The notes beneath the pieces were generated by a model that saw only the letters and a program-made list of their open reading frames with translations, made no database searches and was not told the origin of the DNA. Position numbers and translations under genes: made by a program. Of a stretch of DNA of 6,372 nt, positions 1 to 6,210 are shown one piece after another. Where the stretch lies: the NCBI GenBank assembly GCA_027296525.1, contig JAPUJA010000027.1:1-6372 (forward strand), written 5' to 3'. The DNA is from Pseudomonadota bacterium (GTDB taxonomy: Bacteria; Pseudomonadota; Alphaproteobacteria; UBA828; JAPUJA01). Each line of letters opens with the position of its first letter. Positions within the stretch are counted from its first letter, which is position 1.

Positions 1-330
1 TATGAGCCTGAAAGCCCGTCCTGAGGTGTCGCACGATCGATTGGCAATCACGTGGGCGGATTTCTAGTGAAAGGATCGCCGTCCTCCGACCAAGGGAAGT
101 TCAGGTATCTAGGGGCTCGAGAGCCGCGTTATACGGCGGGCACCAGTTGTTATGCCTGACAGGTTTTATGCGCTTCTACCGAAGCGAGTCTTTGCAAACG
201 AAATTGCAAACGAACTGGTCATAAAGAGCAAGTACCGAATGGTACGAGCTGGACAGGCGGAAGCAGCAGGTCGTATAAAATGAACCGCTTGAGCACACGA
301 TAGTACTGACGGATATGGCCATCGGAGAAT
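1..330. other. Gene-poor left flank, probable edge of a mobile element
   Basis: No convincing gene is visible. A 43-codon open frame on the plus strand (152-283) has no ribosome binding site and no family resemblance that I recognise. A 21-codon frame (2-67) could be the tail of a gene cut by the window edge or chance. The stretch holds two direct copies of TTGCAAACGAA (192-202 and 204-214), a perfect hairpin GTACC-gaat-GGTAC (232-245) and a small hairpin GCCG-N7-CGGC (124-138). Because it ends where the tRNA-Ser fragment begins, it is probably the end of an element inserted at that tRNA; this is inference. Confidence 0.4.
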
Positions 331-390
331 TGCTAAACCGTTATACGGTTAACAGCTGTATCGGGGGTTCGAATCCCCCTCCCTCCGCCA
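331..390 (+). tRNA. Partial tRNA-Ser(GCU), 3' half only (att-site scar)
   Basis: The strand reads as the 3' half of a class II tRNA. The anticodon-loop sequence TTGCTAA (330-336) carries anticodon GCT at 332-334. The 3' anticodon strand ACCGT (337-341) follows. The long variable arm pairs ATACGG (343-348) with CTGTAT (356-361), including one G-T pair. The T-stem GGGGG (363-367) pairs with CCCCC (375-379) around TTCGAAT. The acceptor strand TCCCTCC is followed by discriminator G (387) and encoded CCA (388-390). The 5' half is absent: 325-329 (GAGAA) cannot pair with ACCGT, no D-arm fits, and the expected 5' acceptor GGAGGGA is not found upstream. The break at the anticodon loop and retention of the 3' end are what tyrosine-integrase insertion into a tRNA gene leaves at the distal element end. 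It is not a functional tRNA as it stands. Confidence 0.8.
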
Positions 391-405
391 GTTCAACATC
401 TTAGC

Positions 406-620
406 TCAGTCCTTTCGACCGGGGGCGGGGTGTGAAACCGTCGCCCCTGTGCCGTGTTTTGTGCCGTCGGTGGTATCGACGTAATCGAGATAGCCCTCGG
501 TCGTCTTGATCGAGGCGTGGTCGAGTATCTTTTGAAGGTCATAGATGCCGCCGCCGGCTTTCAGATACTCGATCGCGAATTTGTGGCGCAGATTGTGGAA
601 GTTGAACGGGAACCCGACCG
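406..620 (-). pseudogene. Tyrosine recombinase (phage-type integrase), C-terminal fragment
   Basis: The last 65-70 codons of this frame show the catalytic C-terminus of a tyrosine site-specific recombinase. There is a box II motif HNLRH with the catalytic H-x-x-R, then LKAGGGIYDLQKILDH containing the second His, then IKTTEGYLDY with the nucleophilic Tyr, and a short polar tail to the stop at 406-408. The upstream frame stays open to about 1101, but its residues do not resemble an integrase: the arm-binding domain, core-binding domain and the first catalytic Arg are missing. Full-length enzymes are usually 300-400 residues, so this is a remnant. Its stop lies 16 bp from the end of the tRNA-Ser fragment, the classic position of an integrase beside its attachment site. 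It is probably inactive. Confidence 0.8.
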
Positions 621-1144
621 CCATCGTTGGCCTAGCCGACAGGAACACCGCACCGTTGTTCGGTGACATCTGTGCCCAATCGATGTCAGTAGCGGTGCAG
701 CCCGATACATTGCTATCAATGGACAAAGCATGCGGTTGCATCGCGTGGATTCGGTGACGAGCCAAAATGGGTGTAGAGGCGGCTCGCCAAAGGACCGGAG
801 ATTGTGCCACCGGTAAATAACTCGGTATTTTAAGGCGTTTTGGGGGAGGGCAGGTGGCGACGGCAGAAACAGCAACGGCCAAACCGAATGGCGGCGCGGA
901 ATCATACGCATTCGTTCGGCAAATTCCTCGTGTGCTTTCCAATATAGTGTGCATGGCGCCTCGATTGCGGTGAAGGCGCGAGATCTTGATATTCTGAGAC
1001 AAATTCAAAATTTTAACCGCTCCAATCGATCCAATTTTTTGTCGGATCGTGGAATCGGCGCAAATCACGAACCAGGCAAGCACAGAAATCGGCGTCGACA
1101 ATTCCAGACCGCAGGAACCCAGCCTGATACGAGGGCGATACGCG
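621..1144. other. Intergenic region without recognisable gene; includes upstream region of the M24 gene
   Basis: About 520 bp separate the integrase remnant from the M24 gene. Open frames here give low-complexity or non-family-like translations and are treated as chance. The right part (about 930-1060) is more AT-rich than the surrounding genes and probably contains the promoter of the M24 gene, although no clear -35/-10 pair stands out. The only ordered structure I see is a dyad at 1027-1049. Confidence 0.5.
1027..1049. promoter_or_regulatory. Dyad CGATCC-N11-GGATCG upstream of the M24 hydrolase gene
   Basis: A perfect 6-bp inverted repeat with an 11-bp AT-rich centre (1027-1032 and 1044-1049) lies about 95 bp before the start codon of the M24 gene. 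Its size fits an operator for a dimeric regulator. A hairpin is less likely because of the short stem. No partner regulator can be assigned. Confidence 0.3.
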
Positions 1145-2341
1145 ATGACGAATGAGATGTATTTTCCGCTCGAGGAATATCACGATCGCTGGAAGCGCGT
1201 GCACGCCGAAATGGAGAGACGCGGTTACGATCTGGCGCTCGTCTGGGGCAAGAGCGCAGGTACCTATGAACGCTCCATGGACATCCTCTATCTCACGAAT
1301 TTCTATTCCAGTCATTCGGGTCAGGAGCCGGATTCACGTTTGTGGAACGCCCGATCGTTCTGCGCCGCGATTCTTGCAGCCGGCGAAGAGCCGGAGCTTC
1401 ATTCCGATGAATTCAATCCGCGCCACGAGCGCCTCGCTGTCGAACAGCATCACTTTCATATGAACCCAATCCAGGGCGTCGCCGATGCGCTCAACGCGCG
1501 TCATATCGAAGATCGCGTGGCTTGGGTCGGAAGCGATGTGCTGCCCGTCAAGTATGCCAAGCAGCTCGAGCGCCTAACGCCCGGCATCGAGTACGTCTAC
1601 GATGACGACCTCGTGCGCGAGTGTCGACGCATCAAGTCGCCGCGGGAGCTCGATCTCTTTCGTGAAGGCGGCGAGATCGTCGATGCCGCGATGACCAACA
1701 TGGTGGAGGCGCTGTGTCTCGGTCAGTCCGAGGCCGAGGCCGCGATCGCCTGCGTCAGCGAGCTTTTCAGGCGCGGCGGCTATTATCAGAGGATTGCGAT
1801 CGCGCATGGGAAATACACCAATTTTCTCGAGACGACGCCGATGCACGGCTTCAGCCTCGAGGCGCCCGAGCCCGGCGATCTCTTTCACTGCGACATATTG
1901 GGCCCGGCGTATGAGGGGTACTGGATGGACCCAGCCCGCACCGCGGTGTGCGGGCGCAAACCGACGCCGGAACAGAAGAGCTTGGTTGAAGATTGCGTGC
2001 GCATTATAGAAGAGGGGATCCAAGACAAGATTCGCCACGGGGCGAAGATCCGCGACGTGGCCAACGCCGCGAAGCAGATGCGCGACCATGTCGGCGGGGA
2101 TATTTCCGAATTCGACGCCAACTGGCCTTATTTCGGACACAGCAACGGTTGCATGTGGGAGGCGCCCTATCTGAGCGCCGAGATGGCCGGCGAGGACGAG
2201 ATCTACGAGGAAGGCATGGTCATCGGTGTCGAAGCCTTCTTGACCCGCGAGGGGGTCGGCACCGCGGAAGCTGAAAACAACCTGATCGTGACGGCCGATG
2301 GCTACGAGCTTCTCACCAAATGTCCCATGCTGTGGTGGTAG
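1145..2341 (+). CDS. M24 family (aminopeptidase P / creatinase-fold) metallohydrolase
   Basis: This 398-residue protein has the two-domain layout of the M24 pita-bread family: an N-terminal creatinase-type domain (about 1-165) and a C-terminal catalytic domain (about 168-395). All five metal-ligand positions can be matched: D250 in HCDILGP, D262 in MDPARTA, H332 in FGHSNGC, E363 in IGVEAF and E377 in AEAENN. It is therefore probably a dinuclear-metal cytoplasmic hydrolase cleaving an X-Pro-like or related C-N bond; the substrate is unknown. DMSP lyase DddP shares this fold, but I see no specific match. The ATG at 1145 is preferred because GAGGG at 1131-1135 lies 9 bp upstream and the next residues fit the family start; an in-frame GTG at 1049 lacks that support. 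The gene stands alone on its strand and converges on the operon to its right, its stop lying 8 bp from that of the EutA-like gene. No signal peptide is seen. Confidence 0.85.
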   Translation: MTNEMYFPLEEYHDRWKRVHAEMERRGYDLALVWGKSAGTYERSMDILYLTNFYSSHSGQEPDSRLWNARSFCAAILAAGEEPELHSDEFNPRHERLAVEQHHFHMNPIQGVADALNARHIEDRVAWVGSDVLPVKYAKQLERLTPGIEYVYDDDLVRECRRIKSPRELDLFREGGEIVDAAMTNMVEALCLGQSEAEAAIACVSELFRRGGYYQRIAIAHGKYTNFLETTPMHGFSLEAPEPGDLFHCDILGPAYEGYWMDPARTAVCGRKPTPEQKSLVEDCVRIIEEGIQDKIRHGAKIRDVANAAKQMRDHVGGDISEFDANWPYFGHSNGCMWEAPYLSAEMAGEDEIYEEGMVIGVEAFLTREGVGTAEAENNLIVTADGYELLTKCPMLWW

Positions 2342-2349
2342 TGGCGAGC

Positions 2350-3126
2350 TCACGCGCGCAGCAGTCTCCCGAAGCCGTCGATAAATTTTCCATAACCCGC
2401 TTCCCGCAGCGATTGCCAAAAGAGGCACTGAACGCTGCTGATGACGGGCTTGTTCAGCGTTCGCTCGATCGCGTCGATCACCTCCACGGCGCGAAGGGCC
2501 GTGCAGGAGATGAAGAGCCCGTCCGCATCGTCACGACAGGTCTCCAAGGCCGCGGTGTGTATGGCGTCCGGCGGGATCCGGGCCATATCCACGTCGCTCT
2601 CGAGACCGAAGCTCGCGACATTGAGAACCTCGATGCCGTCGTGTTCGAGATAGGCCCGCATGGGCTCGCTGACCGAATCGACGTACGGCGTCAGCATCGA
2701 GAGCCTTTTCATTCCAAGCGATCGCGCGGCGGCCACCGCGGCCGTGATCGGCGTGACGACGGGCACGGCCGGCCTTCCCGCGTGGATCTGGTTTCGGACC
2801 TCGCCATAGCCCATCGCGACCGTCGCGGAGGTGCAGCTGTAGGCGATCGCATCGAGGCGAAAATCAGGCAGCAGCTGGGACGCGGCATCGGAAAGGTACG
2901 GTCCCATCATCCGCAGGTTCTCGACGGTCACCGGATTCACGTTGCGCACGCGGGCGGTGTAGAACATCACCCCTTTGTCCGGAAGCATGCGGTGGAAGTC
3001 CCGCTCGGTCGCGAGATCGGTCATCAGGCAGATGAGACCGATACGCGCTTCCGGCGGGCCGTCGTCCAACGAATAGGGCACCGTCACCCGCTTCGCGCCT
3101 CCTTCTTCCTTGCGATCGTCGGTCAT
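2350..3126 (-). CDS. EutA-like Asp/Glu racemase / maleate isomerase superfamily protein
   Basis: This 258-residue protein belongs to the Asp/Glu racemase superfamily, in the subgroup with arylmalonate decarboxylase, maleate cis-trans isomerase and EutA (ectoine utilisation). The N-terminal strand RIGLICLMTD (about 28-37) starts the first half-domain. The two active-site cysteines are present: C98 in AYSCTSAT and C208 in FISCTALRA. The block KPVISS (226-231) and the FWQSLREAGY tail (236-245) also match EutA-type proteins. Enzymes of this fold use one or two Cys for racemisation, isomerisation or decarboxylation of small carboxylates; the role of EutA itself is unsettled. A ribosome binding site TAAGGG (minus strand, 3135-3140) lies 8 bp before the ATG. 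It is the last gene of the three-gene operon, 61 bp after the M20 gene. Family assignment is firm; substrate is unknown. Confidence 0.85.
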   Translation of the reverse strand: MTDDRKEEGGAKRVTVPYSLDDGPPEARIGLICLMTDLATERDFHRMLPDKGVMFYTARVRNVNPVTVENLRMMGPYLSDAASQLLPDFRLDAIAYSCTSATVAMGYGEVRNQIHAGRPAVPVVTPITAAVAAARSLGMKRLSMLTPYVDSVSEPMRAYLEHDGIEVLNVASFGLESDVDMARIPPDAIHTAALETCRDDADGLFISCTALRAVEVIDAIERTLNKPVISSVQCLFWQSLREAGYGKFIDGFGRLLRA

Positions 3127-3187
3127 GACGGGTGCCCTTACCGATTATGGTGCGCGGTCGAGAGGTCTGACGGAGCGAGCCATCGGC

Positions 3188-4414
3188 TCAATCGGCAAGG
3201 GCTGTCAGAGCGTGCAAGAGCAGATTAGCCCCCCGCTCGAGGTCCTTGGGATCGGTCCATTCATCGGCGCGGTGGCTCTGCCCCTTATGGCTCGGGACGA
3301 AGATCATGCCCGTATCGCAGACGCCCGCCAACACTTGAGCGTCGTGACCCGCCCCGGAGCTCATTCGCCGTGAGGTCAAGCCCAGACGATCGCAGGCCTC
3401 TTCGATCCGCCCGGCGACGCGCTCGGACATTCGGGCGGGCGCGTCGAAGGACGCCTTCGATACCGATAAGTGAACCGTCTGTTCCCGGGCGACGGCGGCG
3501 GCAATCTCCCGGCTCTCCTCGAAGAGGGCGTTCAGCCTCTCGGGCGAGAGATCGCGGAGTTCCTGGCGAAGCCGGACCTCCTCGGGGATGACGTTGGAGG
3601 CGTTCGGCTCGACCGTGAGGGAGCCGAATGTCACCCGGGCGCTTGCATCCAGCCGCGGTGGCAGTTTCACATATGTCCGGGTGATGAAATCGGCGGCCGA
3701 GCGAAGCGCGTCGTGGCGCAGATCCATCGGCGTCGTGCCGGCATGACCGGCTTCGCCGCGGAAGGTGTAATCGACCTCGAGGATCCCGACGATGCCCTCG
3801 ACGATCCCGATCGGCACCGATGCCCGTTCGAGAACGGGCCCCTGCTCGATATGGAGTTCGACGTAACAATGAAAGTCCGCCGGCGGCCGGCCGGCCTCGG
3901 GCGCGCGTGGCGGATCAAGACCGGCGGCCCGCATAGCCTCGAGCAACGTCACGCCATCCTCACTCCGCGCCCGTGAAAGCTCATCGGCCCGAAGCGCACC
4001 CGTCATCGCGCGGGAACCGAGAAGGTTGAGATAGGCGCCCTCCTCGTCGACGAACGCGACGACCTCGAGCGCATGATCGAGTGCCGCGCCCTGCTCCTTC
4101 AGGGTGCGGGCGCATTCGAGGGCCGCCAGCACGCCATAGGCGCCGTCATACCTGCCGCCGTTCGGCACCGTATCGATATGCGAGCCCGACAGCACGGCCG
4201 GCCCGTCGTCGGGGCCCAAACGGCCGATGACGTTGCCGACCGCGTCCACCCGCGCCTTAAGCCCGGCCGCGTCCATCCGATCGCAAAGCCAGCGGGACGC
4301 GTCCTGATAGGCGGGCGCATAGGCGCGTCGCGTGATGCCTCCGCCCTCGGACGCGCCGAACCGGGCGAGCGCTTCGAGATCTTCAAACAGCCGGTCGGCG
4401 GTGATGGAGAACAT
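3188..4414 (-). CDS. M20 family amidohydrolase (AllC / N-carbamoyl-L-amino acid hydrolase type)
   Basis: This 408-residue protein is a Zn/Mn-dependent amidohydrolase of the M20 allantoate amidohydrolase / N-carbamoyl-L-amino acid hydrolase / beta-ureidopropionase group. Metal ligands follow the family pattern: H79 in SGSHIDTV, D90 in GGRYDGA, the E124-E125 pair in VDEEGA (catalytic base plus bridging ligand), H188 in ELHIEQG and H381 in GQSHRADEW. The lid/dimerisation domain (about 210-325) has the substrate-site motifs AGHAGTTPMD and NASNVIP. The length is normal and all catalytic residues are present, so it should be active in the cytoplasm, removing an N-carbamoyl, ureido or N-acyl group. 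The ATG at 4414 starts at the usual family position and a TAG lies 21 bp upstream in frame, so no longer start is possible; the ribosome binding site is weak. It sits between the EutD-like and EutA-like genes, where a EutE-type deacetylase might be expected in an ectoine cluster. Confidence 0.9.
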   Translation of the reverse strand: MFSITADRLFEDLEALARFGASEGGGITRRAYAPAYQDASRWLCDRMDAAGLKARVDAVGNVIGRLGPDDGPAVLSGSHIDTVPNGGRYDGAYGVLAALECARTLKEQGAALDHALEVVAFVDEEGAYLNLLGSRAMTGALRADELSRARSEDGVTLLEAMRAAGLDPPRAPEAGRPPADFHCYVELHIEQGPVLERASVPIGIVEGIVGILEVDYTFRGEAGHAGTTPMDLRHDALRSAADFITRTYVKLPPRLDASARVTFGSLTVEPNASNVIPEEVRLRQELRDLSPERLNALFEESREIAAAVAREQTVHLSVSKASFDAPARMSERVAGRIEEACDRLGLTSRRMSSGAGHDAQVLAGVCDTGMIFVPSHKGQSHRADEWTDPKDLERGANLLLHALTALAD

Positions 4415-4502
4415 AGGGCGCGATTGCTTTGGCTATGGTCCCACCAGGCGCGCGGCCACCTCGAGCCCCTCTCCGGCAAGACCCGTCTCGGCGACAGGGT
4501 AC

Positions 4503-5777
4503 TCAGCGCTTGACGATAACCTCGCGTGGAAGGGTCGAGAAGCGTTCGCAGCCATTGTCGGTCACCCGGATGCTTTCGCTAAAGCCGATGCCCCATTCGC
4601 GGTAGATGAGACACAAGGGCACCATGTGAAACGTCATGTTCTTCTGAAGCGCGCGCGTCTCGCCCTTGCAGAGGCTGATGACCTCCCCTTCGCCCCAGTC
4701 CGGCGGGTAGTTCACCCCGATGGAATAGCCGAGCCGGTGTCGCCAGTATTCACCGAAGCCGGCCTTCTCCACCACGGACCGCGCGGCGCGATCGACGTCT
4801 TCGGAGGCAACGCCCGGCCTGATCGTCTCCATCGCTGCCTCCACCGCGCCGATGAGCGCTTCGGCGCAACGACGCTGTCGATCGCTCGGCTCGCCGATGA
4901 AGATCGTCCGCATCAGCGCCGCCGTGTAGCGCCACTTGCAGGAGGAAATTTCGAAGTAGACGAGATCGGGATCGCCGACGATCTCGCCCCGCGCCGTCTG
5001 GTGCGGCAGACAGGTCCGCTCGCCGGACAGGACGAACGGGGGCAGGCCCATATATTCGCCGCCATTCTCGAAGATCACACGGTTGACCTCCGCGTTGATG
5101 ACGTCGTCCGAAACACCCGGCGCCGAGGCGTCCCAACCCGCTTGCATCGCCTTGTCGACGATCGCGGCGCTCCGGCCGATCATCGTGATCTCCTCATCGG
5201 ACTTGATCATGCGCGTGTCCCAGAGGATCTGGATCGCGTCGACGAATTCGGAATCGGGAAGCGCGCCGCTCAGGGTCTCGTGCTCGTCGACCGTGTAGAA
5301 CCAACCCCGCTTCTCGACGCCGATCCGTTTTCCGTTGAGCCCGAGCTGATTGAGCAGGTTCGCCGTGACAGCCGGACCATCCTCCCAATCATCGACCGGG
5401 AGGAGCTTCGTCACCCAGGAATATTCGGGGATGTTGAGCCCCTCGAACCGGCGAAGGACGATCACCGGCTCGAAACCCTTTCCCATCACCATGCAGTGAT
5501 AGCGGTAGTAGCCGGGCGTTTCGTAACCGCTCGTATAGGTGATGTTTTCAGGCGTTCGGATGCAGAGCGCGTCGAGTCCCTGTTCGACCATGCTCGAGAG
5601 GACGAGCTCGTAACGCCGCTGGTACTCATCGAGGGTGAAGCCCAGGCGACTGTGGGTATTCATATGGATCGCGCGACCATCACCCAAGGTCCGCTCAACG
5701 GTGTCGAACGTGGTCAGGGGGGCGATGTCCGCCACATCCGTGACGGGCCGGTCTTTAATCTCGACGACTGACGTCAA
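4503..5777 (-). CDS. EutD/DoeA-like (ectoine hydrolase type) M24 family protein
   Basis: This is an M24-fold protein whose core (386 residues from an internal ATG at 5663) closely resembles ectoine hydrolase EutD/DoeA: LGFTLDEYQ near the start, GYSIGVNYPPDWGEG, then MTFHMV and WGIGFSESIRVT near the end. Counting from that internal Met, most metal-ligand positions are replaced (E238, A249, Y313, V348) and only E363 is kept. H221 in CLPHQT may be the catalytic His of creatinase-type enzymes. This points to metal-poor C-N or ring hydrolysis, not peptidase activity. I chose TTG at 5777 because GGGAGAGGA (5781-5789) lies just upstream and the 38 extra codons are GC3-rich and protein-like; ATG at 5663 gives the usual family length, and ATG at 5813 would read through the binding site. 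First gene of the operon; the M20 gene follows after an 88-bp gap. Confidence 0.8.
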   Translation of the reverse strand: MTSVVEIKDRPVTDVADIAPLTTFDTVERTLGDGRAIHMNTHSRLGFTLDEYQRRYELVLSSMVEQGLDALCIRTPENITYTSGYETPGYYRYHCMVMGKGFEPVIVLRRFEGLNIPEYSWVTKLLPVDDWEDGPAVTANLLNQLGLNGKRIGVEKRGWFYTVDEHETLSGALPDSEFVDAIQILWDTRMIKSDEEITMIGRSAAIVDKAMQAGWDASAPGVSDDVINAEVNRVIFENGGEYMGLPPFVLSGERTCLPHQTARGEIVGDPDLVYFEISSCKWRYTAALMRTIFIGEPSDRQRRCAEALIGAVEAAMETIRPGVASEDVDRAARSVVEKAGFGEYWRHRLGYSIGVNYPPDWGEGEVISLCKGETRALQKNMTFHMVPLCLIYREWGIGFSESIRVTDNGCERFSTLPREVIVKR

Positions 5778-5780
5778 GGC

Positions 5781-5789
5781 TCCTCTCCC
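5781..5789 (-). promoter_or_regulatory. Ribosome binding site supporting the TTG start of the EutD-like gene
   Basis: On the minus strand GGGAGAGGA lies just upstream of TTG at 5777-5775. It is the best purine-rich site near any candidate start of this gene: ATG 5663 has none at proper spacing, and ATG 5813 has only a weak GAGG. It therefore favours a longer protein than the family norm, though it does not prove it. Confidence 0.45.
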
Positions 5790-5890
5790 AAGCTTCTGAT
5801 TTCCCAATGACATGCGGGTCGGCCTCGTGGCGCTTCGGTCAGGCGATGATGGCGGCTCAATCTGCCAACAGCATCGTCGACCAAACATCC

Positions 5891-5927
5891 AAACTTTTAG
5901 AAACTTACTTCGATAAAGATCAAACTT
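5891..5927. promoter_or_regulatory. Divergent promoter/operator between the EutD-like operon and the LysR-type gene
   Basis: This AT-rich island sits in a GC-rich background between divergent genes. AAACTT occurs three times in the same direction (5891, 5901, 5922), offset by 10 and 21 bp, so all copies face one side of the helix. An imperfect dyad TTCGAT-aaag-ATCAAA (5909-5924) contains a T-N11-A pattern typical of LysR-type sites. On the minus strand a possible promoter TTGATC (5923-5918) - 18 bp - TAAAAG (5899-5894) would drive the operon and overlaps the dyad. These are pattern matches, not proof of binding. Confidence 0.4.
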
Positions 5928-5947
5928 CAACGCGACGTGATACGCTC

Positions 5948-6154
5948 ATGCCTGCGCTCAGCAATATCAATTTGCGGCTGCTCAGGGTATTCGTGACCAT
6001 GGCCGAGCGCGGCGGCTATTCGGCGGCGCAGTCGGAGCTCAACATCGGCCTCTCGACCATCAGCTCCCACATGACGGCGCTCGAGGAAAGGCTCGGGGTG
6101 CGCTTGTGCGGACGGGGCCGCGGCGGATTTCGCCTAACGAACAGCCCATGGTAG
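5948..6154 (+). pseudogene. LysR-type transcriptional regulator, truncated after the HTH domain
   Basis: The frame encodes only 68 residues: NLRLLRVFVTMAERGGYS, then the winged helix-turn-helix with AQSELNIGLSTISSHMTAL and the wing segment ERLGVRLCGRGRGGFRLT. It stops after four unrelated codons (NSPW). LysR-type regulators are normally about 290-320 residues with a C-terminal effector-binding domain, which is missing here and not found downstream. The homology ends near 6140, and transposase-like remains follow, so insertion followed by deletion probably broke the gene. ATG 5948 is the family-like start; the frame is open back to 5807 but upstream residues do not match. It is divergent from the EutD-like operon, the usual position for its regulator. 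The remaining DNA-binding domain could in principle still be made, but without an effector domain. Confidence 0.8.
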
Positions 6155-6210
6155 TGACACAAACGCCCGCGTGGATCACCAACCGTTCGTTGGATGGTAT
6201 TTTCGGTGGG

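Noticed and set aside
152..283. A 43-codon plus-strand frame in the left flank
   Set aside because: No ribosome binding site, no recognisable motif, and it overlaps direct repeats that may be integrase sites.
311..390. A complete tRNA gene
   Set aside because: GGATATGGCC at 311-320 superficially resembles a tRNA-Ser 5' end, but only about three of seven acceptor pairs form, the D-arm is too short and the 5' anticodon strand does not pair.
621..1101. N-terminal 160 codons of the open frame ending in the integrase tail
   Set aside because: The residues do not resemble integrase arm or core-binding domains; homology seems to start only near residue 160, so the upstream part is treated as chance open frame.
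1145..2341. DMSP lyase DddP as the identity of the plus-strand M24 protein
   Set aside because: The fold and ligands agree in general, but the segment around D250 lacks the additional Asp I recall for DddP and there is no DMSP-related gene nearby; the more general M24 call is safer.
1574..2428. A 284-codon minus-strand frame opposite the M24 gene
   Set aside because: Shadow frame; the plus strand has all five metal ligands of M24 in order.
2320..3228. A 302-codon plus-strand frame opposite the EutA-like gene
   Set aside because: Shadow of the EutA-like gene, which has two active-site cysteine motifs and a ribosome binding site; the antisense product is compositionally biased.
4332..5771. 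A 479-codon open frame on the plus strand opposite the EutD-like and part of the M20 gene
   Set aside because: It is antisense to genes with clear family motifs, its translation is rich in R/D/H/A typical of GC-rich shadow frames, and it resembles no family.
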